From contig DATJAP010000033.1 of NCBI GenBank assembly GCA_035516155.1, positions 1 through 59,285 of the forward strand: a stretch of 59,285 bases of DNA, written 5' to 3'. The notes beneath the pieces were generated by a model. It made no database searches. It had not been told where the DNA came from and was given only the letters and a program-made list of their open reading frames with translations. Source of the DNA: JAJYKN01 sp035516155. Its GTDB lineage: Bacteria > Nitrospirota > UBA9217. Position numbers and translations under genes: made by a program. Position 1 is the stretch's first letter. Each line of letters begins with the position of its first letter. Positions 20,101 through 25,989 of the stretch are shown here, piece by piece.

Positions 20101-23100
20101 CCAGCGAGGCCCGTGAAGGTGGAGGTATAATCCGTGCCGCTTGCCAAAGCGGATGTAACAGGTGTGACGCCGTCCGGCTGGTAGATGCGCGCCGTGATGT
20201 TTACCGGGGCCTGGCCGCACATGCCGCCCTTGGCCGGTGAGGTCACGTTCGGGAGGACATCCGTTATGGTCGTATTCCACGCGGAGCCGGAGCCGGCATT
20301 CTGCACATTCAGGGTGAAGGTGCCCGGCGTGCCAACGCTCATGGTGCCTGGGCCGGATTTCGTCAGGGTCAGATTCGGTCCCACAATGGTGACGGGAGAA
20401 CTCGTTCCGGGCGCGCCGGGAGCGGCAGTCGTGTTGTCGCCGCTTACCTTGTTGTAAGTGAAACTGGCCGTGTTCGAGAACTGCTTGCCGATGGTGTTGT
20501 CGGTCGTGTCGTTGGTAAGAACCACGGTAACGTCCACGATAAGCTGGTCGCCGGCGGGAACAGAGAGTCCGCCGCTTGTGGTGTCAGAAAGGACCAGGTT
20601 CATGGAGGTCCCGGAATTCGTAAGGGTTGCCCAGGACTTGGCTCCCGAGGCAAGGCGGGCGGACGCGCCCACATAGGTAAGAGACACGCCGGTCGTAGCA
20701 AGGCTGATATCATCAGTGACCTGAACATTATAGATTGCCGTAGACCCCGGCGTGGCGGGGATGGTGATACGGTAGATGATGGGCTGGCCGAGTGCGGCGG
20801 TCGAGACCAGGGCCTGCTTCGAAAGCGCGGGAACAGAAGACGCAGAAGCGGTGCCAAGCTGGACGGTCGCGGCGCTGGTCGGCCCGTACACCTGCCTGTC
20901 GGTGACAACGCTAAATGCCGGCACGTCGACGCTGTCGAACGAGTAGTAATGCTGGACGAGGGCATTATTGACCAGGGTGATTCCGGAGCTTACGGCGCCG
21001 TCTACCTTGACCTGGTAGACCACCTGGAGGGTGTCGCCGGGTGGGACGCTGTAGGCATCGGCAACGCCCGTGTCGAAATTCCAGGTGGCGACGCCGGTTG
21101 CGGAGTTATACGAGAAGGACGGCGACGCTGGAACGGGTAGTGCCGCTACGACGCCGTTCGTGGCGGTGTTTATGAGTGAGACGCCGGTGGTCGTAACGCC
21201 GTTCTGGCGCAGCCCCACGGGCAGCGTGTCGGAAAGGACGGGATCATAGGCCGGAGACGCTCCGGTGTTCGAGATATTCACGGTATAGGTGATGAGCTCT
21301 CCGGCGCTTACGGAGGTGCCTCCGGCTGCCGGTGCGGCAGTCTTGGAAACGCCAAGCATCGGCTGCCATATGTTGATGGAGGCGCTTGCAGTTTTAGGAG
21401 ACGCGGCGATTCCGTTAATCGCGTAACTCACTTGCGCGTTGTTGGTCAAATTCTGTTTCACAGGCGTCTGCGAAAGCGTGTTCTTCATGACTTTTGCCCG
21501 GTACTGGATGGTCAGGGTATTGGTGGCGCCACCGCCGCCAGGAAGACTCGACACGTTCCCGAGATTCCAGGTCAATGTCCCGGTTGCGCCGGGCGATGGC
21601 TGGGAGGAAACGGTGTAGGTGAAATTTCCGCCCGACGCCGGGGCGATGGACACCGGGCCATCATAGGAAAGTCCGGCGGGAAGCGTGTCGGTTAATACAA
21701 CGTTCTGTGTCGTCCCGGGACGAAGGGTTAATGTAAGGCTATACACGACGGTATCGCCGATACGAAGCGTAGCGTCAGTGGCGGTGCTGAGGCCGCTGTT
21801 CCAGGTGTCGGAGACCACGGATTTATTAAGGGCCGTGGGATCCTGCGATGAGACATTCGCCGTGGCCGGACCGGAACAATAGTTGTTGGGCTGGGTGATG
21901 TTCGGGCAGCCAGCGCCGGTGCGCATGCCGGAACCACTGCCTCCGAGCGATGTCCATGCCGTATAGGCGGTGTTGCCGATCGTCGTTCCGTCGACCGACA
22001 GAACCTTCGCCTGGAACGTCACAACAAGATTCCCGTTTACAGGTATGACAAGACTACTGTCTCCGTTCTGGGAGCCCCAATCCAGAACGCCGCCGACAAG
22101 GATGGCCGGATTCGGAATAAAACCAACGACCGGGGAACCGTTTATCTGTGCCGTGGCGGAGCCGGCGACAAGCGCTACGCTCGGAGGCAGCGTGTCGATG
22201 ACGTCAGTGTTATAGGCGGTTGAAGTACCGATATTGGTCATGGTGACGGTATATTGGAGGACGTCTCCTACTGCTGCCGGGCTTGTGGCCGGTTTGCCGG
22301 AGGGCGAAACATAGCTCACGGTTTTCGTGACGGCGAGGTGCGGCTCCACAACCGTCACGGGCGTGCTGGTTCCCGAACCGCCGGCGGTGGTCGTCGTTTG
22401 GCCGCATCCTTTTTTCTTGGTATAGGTATACGATGCGCTGTTCGTGAAGGATACGCCGGCGACGTTCGCTGACGTGTTCGTAAGGGCCACGGTCACCTTG
22501 ATGACGGCCTGGCCGCCGGCGGGGATGTCAATGCCCGCCCCCGAGTCCTGAAGGATGAGGTTGGTCGCGGTGCCGGTATTGATAATATTCCAGGCGCCTC
22601 CGGATACGGTGGAAACGCCGACGAAGCTCACGTTAGATGGCAGGCTGTCCATGATGCGCACATCGGTCAGGGCGGTGCTCGCAGGGGCTGCAGGCACCGT
22701 GATTGTGTAGCTGAACTGCTGGCCGATCGTCGCCGTTCCGGGGACTGGCGACGACTTCGACAGGCCGCCCGGCACCTTGATGGTGACGGAGGTGATGTCG
22801 CTTGCTTGGCCCAGGGGTGACGGCCCGTTCACATTCGGGTCGGTGCTCACGCCGGAACATTTTTTGGCTGCCGAATCGGTGCCGGTCAGGCTTGCCTGGT
22901 TCTTGACAATGGTGCCGTTCGCAAGGCTTCCCGTGAGGGTAATGTCATACTGGATCTGGTACTGCGTGTTGGGGCCGATCGTCAGGCCGCTTATCGTGAC
23001 GGTGCCTGACCCGTTCGTGCCGCAGGTGGGGCAGAGGCTGTAGGTTCCCGCGGGGAGGTTGGTGCCGGCAAGGGAGAGCGAGCCTGCGGCGAAAAAGTTA

Positions 23101-25100
23101 GCGCCATTCAGGGCGCCAAGGTCGTCGGTTATCTTGACGTTGTCCATCGTGGCTGCGGTGAAATTCTGGACCTGGAGCGTATACCTGAGCGTGTCGCCGG
23201 GGAAGGCCGAGGTTGCCGGGTATGCGCCGGTCGTGACGTCTTCGACCGATTTCAGGAGATAATAGTTGGAAGAGGTTGCCGTGACGGTACAGGCGTCCTG
23301 GAAATCGAGGACACCCGGCGTTCCGTTGGTGAGCGTCCTGTCGTATTCACGCCGGCCGTTGTGGGAGCTGTCGGCGCTGAACCAGACGGTGGCACCTGCG
23401 ACGTTGGTGAACGTGCCGGACGATATGCCGCTGTCGAGCATTGCCTGGTAGGTTATGATGAGATGCTGGGTAGGCCCGATCATGGCCTTTGGCGTCAACA
23501 TGGCAAGGCTCATCTGGCAGGGAGATGAGGTGCCGCCGTTCCAGGTGACCGAAAAATCGGTGCCGGAAGCGAGCGGTCCCGAGACCGGGGTGACGCCGTC
23601 AGCGGCATAAATTGCCACAGTTATGGTGGGCCTGACATCATAGGTGCACATGCCGGCGGGGATGTTGTCGGTGATCGTCGTGTTCCATGCGCCCGATGCA
23701 CCTGTGTTCTGGACGTCTACGGTATAGAGTGTCTTGGATCCGGCGGAGATGTTCGAAACCAAGCTCTTCTTCGTGACAACGAGATTGGGCTCGACGATCG
23801 TCATGGGCGGCGTCGTGCCGGGCAAGGCCTGGAGGTTGGACTCCTCCTTGGCACTCTGGCAGTAGATCACCAGACGGTCATAGTTCTCCTTGGAGCGCTG
23901 GCAGTCATTCTCCAAATGGTCATACTTCTCCTTAGCGCGTTTGCAGTCGTTCTCCAGACGGTCGTACTCGTCCTTGGCGATTTGCCGGTCGTTCTCCTGG
24001 TGATCATAATTCTCCTTGGCGCGTTTGCAGTCGTTCTCCAGACGATCGTATTCCGCCTTGGCGCTTTGCCGGCCGTTCTCCAGACGATCTAAATCCTCCT
24101 TGGCGTTTTGCCGTTCGTTCTCCAGATGATTGGCTATGGCCGTTCCAGTGGTCGTTTTGTCAAACCACATATTGGCGGTGTTCGAAAACTGCATCTGCGC
24201 CTTGTTCGCCGGGCTGTTGTCGAGGACGACTGTCAGGTCTATCTCGATGTTGTCCCCGGCCGGGATGGATGCCAGGGCAGGATTATATTCATAGGAGAAT
24301 ACCAGGTGCTTGGTGGAATCAGAAAGGACACCGGGGTGGCTGGAAAGCCAGGTACTGCTCGCGCCGAGCTTAAGCGGTGCGCCTGCGTTTATCGGCGTTC
24401 GTGCGCCGGAAGCAGTATTTACCAGGTAGGCCGTGTTCGTAACATACGTCAGGGACGCGCCAGTCGCCGTGAGGTCGTCGGTAACGACCGCATTCGTTAC
24501 CGTTACGTCGTCGGCGGCCTGTGTGTAATGGTAGGACCCCGATGAGTCCAGGTTGCCGAGGAGCGGTGCCGTGATGGTATAGGTAAAGGGTACGCCGATG
24601 GTTGCGGTAGTCTGGGACGGGGGGTTCTTCTTCTGTACCGCCTCCGCAGGCACCGTGGAGGGCTGGCAGGTGGAGCGCATTTTGTTAACACTGTCGGGTG
24701 CCCAGTATATCCAGAAGGTCGAGTGGGTCGGGTCGGCGCACGCCATATGCCCGTCGTAGTACACGTTCAGGAAGTCGATGTAGTATGATTGCTGCTTCGG
24801 GAAATGGAAGTTGATGTTGGTGACCGGGAAGCCGCCCGCGGACAGCGGGAAGTTTTCGATCGTGCAGTTCATGTCAATGCCGAACGTGGAGGCATTTTGC
24901 ATGGCTGCGTAGGTGGCGGGGTTGCTGCCGTCAACGATCCCGCCGAACTGGGAGCACATAACCTCTGCCGCCTGCGCGGAGTGGGTCATGGCCATGAGGA
25001 GGGCGACAAGGAGAAGAAGCGGGAAGACGAGCCTGCATCCGCATGCCATCAGGGCCATAAGAAAACTTCCCGACTTCCAGGACTTCCGGTTCGAACACAT
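11184..25100 (-). CDS. Giant DUF11/SdrD_B/OmpA-like/beta-barrel outer-membrane protein, 4638 aa
   Basis: The ATG at 25100 is chosen because aaggagg lies 11 bases upstream; an ATG 24 bp earlier has no ribosome binding site. Domain order in this numbering: signal peptide to about residue 44 (LVFPLLLLVALLMAM then AQA); a Cys-containing cap to about 150; about 13 DUF11-like repeats to about 2225; a coiled-coil insert at 326-423. Next come an SdrD_B-like module near 2226 (VWQDVNFNKTYDTGE), one more DUF11 module, and a second SdrD_B-like module near 2672 (VFDDTNANGYPDPGEPGLAG). OmpA-like domains follow: a degenerate one near 2772, then good copies near 2990 (GHTDN, LSRERA, NRRIE) and 3154 (GYTDN, LSKARA, NQRIE), and a degraded one near 3306 (GYTND). 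Ig-like segments fill 3460-3700, then about 930 residues of alternating polar/hydrophobic strands end in Phe (NMIGEF), as in outer-membrane barrels. It probably forms a cell-surface or envelope-spanning component anchored in the outer membrane. Its gene heads the operon. Confidence 0.85.
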   Translation of the reverse strand: MCSNRKSWKSGSFLMALMACGCRLVFPLLLLVALLMAMTHSAQAAEVMCSQFGGIVDGSNPATYAAMQNASTFGIDMNCTIENFPLSAGGFPVTNINFHFPKQQSYYIDFLNVYYDGHMACADPTHSTFWIYWAPDSVNKMRSTCQPSTVPAEAVQKKNPPSQTTATIGVPFTYTITAPLLGNLDSSGSYHYTQAADDVTVTNAVVTDDLTATGASLTYVTNTAYLVNTASGARTPINAGAPLKLGASSTWLSSHPGVLSDSTKHLVFSYEYNPALASIPAGDNIEIDLTVVLDNSPANKAQMQFSNTANMWFDKTTTGTAIANHLENERQNAKEDLDRLENGRQSAKAEYDRLENDCKRAKENYDHQENDRQIAKDEYDRLENDCKRAKEKYDHLENDCQRSKENYDRLVIYCQSAKEESNLQALPGTTPPMTIVEPNLVVTKKSLVSNISAGSKTLYTVDVQNTGASGAWNTTITDNIPAGMCTYDVRPTITVAIYAADGVTPVSGPLASGTDFSVTWNGGTSSPCQMSLAMLTPKAMIGPTQHLIITYQAMLDSGISSGTFTNVAGATVWFSADSSHNGRREYDRTLTNGTPGVLDFQDACTVTATSSNYYLLKSVEDVTTGAYPATSAFPGDTLRYTLQVQNFTAATMDNVKITDDLGALNGANFFAAGSLSLAGTNLPAGTYSLCPTCGTNGSGTVTISGLTIGPNTQYQIQYDITLTGSLANGTIVKNQASLTGTDSAAKKCSGVSTDPNVNGPSPLGQASDITSVTIKVPGGLSKSSPVPGTATIGQQFSYTITVPAAPASTALTDVRIMDSLPSNVSFVGVSTVSGGAWNIINTGTATNLILQDSGAGIDIPAGGQAVIKVTVALTNTSANVAGVSFTNSASYTYTKKKGCGQTTTTAGGSGTSTPVTVVEPHLAVTKTVSYVSPSGKPATSPAAVGDVLQYTVTMTNIGTSTAYNTDVIDTLPPSVALVAGSATAQINGSPVVGFIPNPAILVGGVLDWGSQNGDSSLVIPVNGNLVVTFQAKVLSVDGTTIGNTAYTAWTSLGGSGSGMRTGAGCPNITQPNNYCSGPATANVSSQDPTALNKSVVSDTWNSGLSTATDATLRIGDTVVYSLTLTLRPGTTQNVVLTDTLPAGLSYDGPVSIAPASGGNFTYTVSSQPSPGATGTLTWNLGNVSSLPGGGGATNTLTIQYRAKVMKNTLSQTPVKQNLTNNAQVSYAINGIAASPKTASASINIWQPMLGVSKTAAPAAGGTSVSAGELITYTVNISNTGASPAYDPVLSDTLPVGLRQNGVTTTGVSLINTATNGVVAALPVPASPSFSYNSATGVATWNFDTGVADAYSVPPGDTLQVVYQVKVDGAVSSGITLVNNALVQHYYSFDSVDVPAFSVVTDRQVYGPTSAATVQLGTASASSVPALSKQALVSTAALGQPIIYRITIPATPGSTAIYNVQVTDDISLATTGVSLTYVGASARLASGAKSWATLTNSGTSMNLVLSDTTSGGLSVPAGDQLIVDVTVVLTNDTTDNTIGKQFSNTASFTYNKVSGDNTTAAPGAPGTSSPVTIVGPNLTLTKSGPGTMSVGTPGTFTLNVQNAGSGSAWNTTITDVLPNVTSPAKGGMCGQAPVNITARIYQPDGVTPVTSALASGTDYTSTFTGLAGTPACTMTIAMKSTAATAIAPTNRLIITYQASLDQGSAGGLALTNIAGATGYQSADPSATGASGNVHTTTNILTNGTPGILDFQDAFTVTTISTTASTPVFRVQKTVRDMTSGTQTVSAGDTLKYTITVNNIGTENAVGVTLRDLVPANTSYVPNSTTLNGAAVADISSGVSALQNGMPIDTPSSPTPGTVPADATASAANTATVTFEVTISTSVVNGTIISNQGFVDGSGVGSGPVPEQPSGNPNSPVPNSPTSVVVGNLPLLSAQKTVKLSVDNNGNGLVDPGDIIRYIITLTNSAAAPASGVVLTDAVPANTAYVPGSTTLNGSAVADASTGVSPLATGMSVVSTSPTQTSQPPGGTVAANGTGTITFDVKVGAGAAPGTIICNQGTVTASSLMPLLTDSDGNPTNGYQPTCITVGNAQELSLTKSYAVVGGGAPLPGSTIEYTVTATNIGTVPATSVVITDDLTPILTQSSYVIGSAAMNGSGNGVSFITPVITANYGAAYGALAPGASVVLRFRVKLNSTAASGTAITNTAQAAWNTPQQTTTSSVTINFGFQQGSFSGRVWQDVNFNKTYDTGETAFSGWAADVYLNGQVIGTAYTASDGTYQLSGLAPNAGTSNTYEIHFRAPGAGANTAMLGWADSPFTNGMQRISNIVLASGAALSNLNLPLTPNGVVYDSVARTPIAGATLTMLQASTKSPISSGCFNDPAAQGQVTLPGGYYKFDLNFSDPSTCPSGGDFLIQVTPPASGYIAGLSKLIPPTTDAVTPTFSVPTCPGSPADAVPSIPGYCMAQASVLPPAASVPAGTATAYYLHLTLDSARPGDSQIYNNHIAVDAVQNNAIAITKTSSVVNVTLGQMVPYTITLTNTLGANLTNLEVVDTPPLGFKYVAGSGVVDGQKVEPTMSGTELIWNISTLAANSQHTINLVLVVGAGVSNGDYVNHAQVLNSVTGAVQAAYNATGALPARSTGTVPAMSKSAAPAPVMAAGSAASGVAVATVHVLPDPTMDCTDIIGKVFDDTNANGYPDPGEPGLAGVKIVSANGLIMTTDKHGLFHITCAAVPDPDRGSNFLLKLDDRTLPSGYRVTTDNPLVLRLTAGKAMKFNFGATLHRVVRLDIADGVFEPHTSAMREQWKPRMDTLIGELKKSPSILRISYLADVEDRSEVSARIDAVKKMVSSLWGQGPYRLTVETEIYWRRGGPPDKHSFDISPDVVNTGSYTAAIPAETSSSGNGVSDAPSLGQAVERHAAPDIPRTVWEEDRDSVVSAGTFSENGVFGVPFLEQPVKSNAASDLPQTMQPEGGDSIVHAGQDVKSAATNTQGNAVNTIKLKNLVPPLRFGSKEADIPEAYVKNLQDILSGMKGKNNVRLHLVGHTDNAPLLGEMKEKYGDNTTLSRERAGAAALYLAKALGLPKDSVTYEGGGETEPAASNATFQGQETNRRIEVEVWYDETPDSAANNGALAPERVDRVKVCRVETLCKLRYKYGQTRRARIRNIVPPLHMDDKTAISDEFIASVHRVLEDLRTKEHVVVKFIGYTDNQPLSERDERIYGDPVSLSKARARRAALAVRNALKLPLSAIDVDGKGADSPIASNDTERGRAQNQRIEIEFWYDDELQVLPDGLVPCPEPSQAVAVTRVYDGPSGGVQPILFDHGEPVITPEDLERMRTSLNEVKDKKRPRLRFIGYTNDERLDRRTAMVYGDDIGLSTSRARRAMDMVKERLGLTPEQAEFEGHGYVQSDDVAATGFVESNTARVEVAVVYDEMMASDNTDNMDITKVTRDVTPKDPLALNLMRITVDGKPVDDPDKGIADIERCTDVALSKANVQFKFDDLSLKPRLNVTAWPNTIRYKTDPDAVPPENLVQFRMYTNYQAFITRSEVRIFGQDESPAGTPLAVIPVSKEGRASWRPTFPDYKAPGLELQYVLRVYDSKGRFDETKPLPLWIVDRQSPDIRGRDAEKELLVGYGENHLSVDNIPKKGGTITVSGSSVPAEHNVYVAGSPVPVGDGGKFVTEMVLPSGMHTVEVAILDKAGNGDLFLRDLELKKSDWFATGIADFTLSHDSTTGPGSSLYGSSTAVNNGFNYDGRLAFYTRGTFGNGWQLTSSADTEEGPLKDMFSNFGERTPDALFRSIDPQYYYPTYGDDGSVEEGAPTLGKFYLKVGKDESYGMWGDFKVAYDDNDLAHVDRGLYGANLHYQTPATTSFGEKRFSVDGFSAQPGTVATREQFLGTGGSLYYLHHQGILTGSESVYIESVDKDSGIVTGVKNLTPSLDYTIDYLQGRVSLQQPLSPTASGTMLVSSGNAAGNLMYLVVRYEYVPSAGDTNSMSLGGESHVWLNDYVKVGVTADKEGGSDNPNELTAADLTLRKSALSWVKVETSRSSGPGLTSLTSNDGGMTEAPACPGYIVSANGVATGNPACPSFGSAAPVSAGAYRIDASLGFGDIVAGASGQMTMYTQSLDAGYSAPGLETATDTKQYGGTFKAPLSKNVDVNAKADVTNRNQGLNTSAAEVDLNYHANEHWTLSPGVRIDNRQDSSPVVAPTETEGDRTDAAVRATYDSKARWSAYGYAQNTVSKSGDRESNARVGTGGDYRITDRIKLNGEVSSGDLGGAGKLGMEYLYSDRTNMYLNYVYDNETPDNGVRAGNGGIVSGMKTRYSDSASAYVEEKYSYGSVPTGLTHAAGVDLAPYDHWNLGVSLDYGTLRDPITDASLVRNAAALRVGYGNHGLIWATTFEYRVDRTEVITINPDTTTSESTVDRDSWLVKNDLKYQINDSSRLLAKFNHAESRSDAAFFGGNYTEAVVGYGYRPVLNDRLNTLFKYTYFYNVPTTAQVTDTVTYTSASMVTNTASDSIQKSHILSLDADYDLTQKWTIGGKFAYRLGWVSESLQNPVFYESRAALYVARADWHFIHLWDGMVEGRLLDLPDAQDSKSGFLAAIYRQVGAHIKAGVGYNFSDFSDDLTQLDYKHQGFFVNMIGEF
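23832..24125 (-). repeat. Seven-unit 42-bp tandem repeat inside the giant gene
   Basis: Seven consecutive 42-bp units encode 14-residue (two-heptad) units of the form LENDCKRAKEKYDH. The first starts LENERQ and the last is degenerate (LVIYCQ). The block sits exactly in the linker between two DUF11 modules, where other copies of the linker have only a short Thr/Gly/Pro-rich string. It encodes a charged helix of about 98 residues, probably a coiled coil, with Cys in several units. Copy number is likely to vary between strains by slippage. Confidence 0.85.
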
Positions 25101-25199
25101 GCGGAGCTTTTCCTCCTTTCTCATGGGCTGTGATCCGCAGACAACATGTGGCTATTGCTGCGGTTGCGGGATAACCTTAACAGATGTCAACCGCTCCTG

Positions 25200-25229
25200 T
25201 CTCGGCTTTATATGACATGCTCTCGGCTT
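25200..25229 (-). promoter_or_regulatory. Paired direct repeats upstream of the giant gene, candidate AraC operator
   Basis: On the + strand tctcggctt occurs at 25200-25208 and again at 25221-25229, a 21-bp step equal to two helical turns. This is the arrangement expected for an AraC-family dimer. The sites lie about 100 bp upstream of the giant gene start and just after the chimeric regulator stop. A TTGACA-like hexamer (complement at 25185-25190) follows on the minus strand; no convincing -10 was identified. Confidence 0.5.
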
Positions 25230-25252
25230 TTTATGCTTTTTTTGTCGAAAAA

Positions 25253-25843
25253 TTACTTCTGGGGCAGGCTTCTGAAAGCGGAAGGCGTATGGCCGGTGAG
25301 CTTTTTGAAAATTCTGCCGAAGCCGGTTGGGTCGGCAAAACCGAGGGAGGAGGCGATTTCGGTCACGCTCTGGGCGCTGGTGCGGAGAAGGTCCTTGGCC
25401 TTCATGATTCTGCGGCCGTTAAGATAGTCCTGATAAGGCAAGCCCATGACCTTCTTAAATATTCTCGAAAAGTGGGCGAGGGACATTCCGGCCTCCCGTG
25501 CGGCGGCGGCGAGGCGGATATCGGTTCGGTAGTTTTCGTTGATAAAACGAACGGCCTTCTGGATCTTATGGTACTGGCTGAGGGTGACGGCGGAAGGCTG
25601 CGTCCCCGGCAGCTCCGGCGTATCGGAGCCGGGAAGGATGTTCTTTCTGCGTGATGGTTCGGACAGGCTGGATGGATTCTTAAGGTAATCGCGGACGCCG
25701 TTCCTGACTGCCTCGACCGACACCTCCTCGTCGCCGTATGCCGTGACGATGATAACGAGAACGGAGGGCTCAACGCCCTTGATCTCTTCCATGACAGCGA
25801 TGCCGGACATATCGGGCAGCCGGGCCTTTCGGTTCGAACACAT
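25253..25843 (-). CDS. Chimeric truncated response regulator with AraC output domain, 196 aa
   Basis: The start at 25843 has the same aaggagg and MCSNRK codons as the giant gene. Residues 1-6 come from the giant gene start; from residue 7 (ARLPDMSGIAVMEEI) the sequence is the second half of a receiver domain. The receiver lacks its first alpha/beta units, the acidic pocket and the phosphorylation site, so it cannot be a normal phosphorylated switch. The AraC-type DNA-binding domain (about 95-190) appears intact with two helix-turn-helix motifs (MSLAHFSRIFKKVMGL and VTEIASSLGFADPTGFGRIF). Its expression is probably driven by the duplicated copy of the giant-gene promoter. It may be a constitutive or competing DNA-binding protein for the same operators, or a decaying relic; the frame is intact. 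Confidence 0.75.
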   Translation of the reverse strand: MCSNRKARLPDMSGIAVMEEIKGVEPSVLVIIVTAYGDEEVSVEAVRNGVRDYLKNPSSLSEPSRRKNILPGSDTPELPGTQPSAVTLSQYHKIQKAVRFINENYRTDIRLAAAAREAGMSLAHFSRIFKKVMGLPYQDYLNGRRIMKAKDLLRTSAQSVTEIASSLGFADPTGFGRIFKKLTGHTPSAFRSLPQK

Positions 25844-25937
25844 CTGGAGCTTTTCCTCCTTTCTCATGGGCTGTGATCCGCAGGCAGGACTGCTGCTGCA
25901 GGTGCGGGATAACCTTAGCAGATATCAGTCGCTCCCG

Positions 25938-25967
25938 TCTCGGCTTTTTATGACATTCCCTCAGCTT
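25938..25967 (-). promoter_or_regulatory. Second pair of direct repeats upstream of the chimeric regulator
   Basis: The duplicated promoter copy has tctcggctt at 25938-25946 and the variant cctcagctt at 25959-25967. The 21-bp step matches the pair upstream of the giant gene. Conservation of both sites and spacing while flanking bases differ supports function. The pair lies about 100 bp upstream of the chimeric regulator start. Confidence 0.45.
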
Positions 25968-25989
25968 TTTATGCTTTTTTTGTCGAAAA

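Noticed and set aside
23832..24125. CRISPR array
   Set aside because: The repeats are contiguous 42-bp units without spacers and keep the coding frame.
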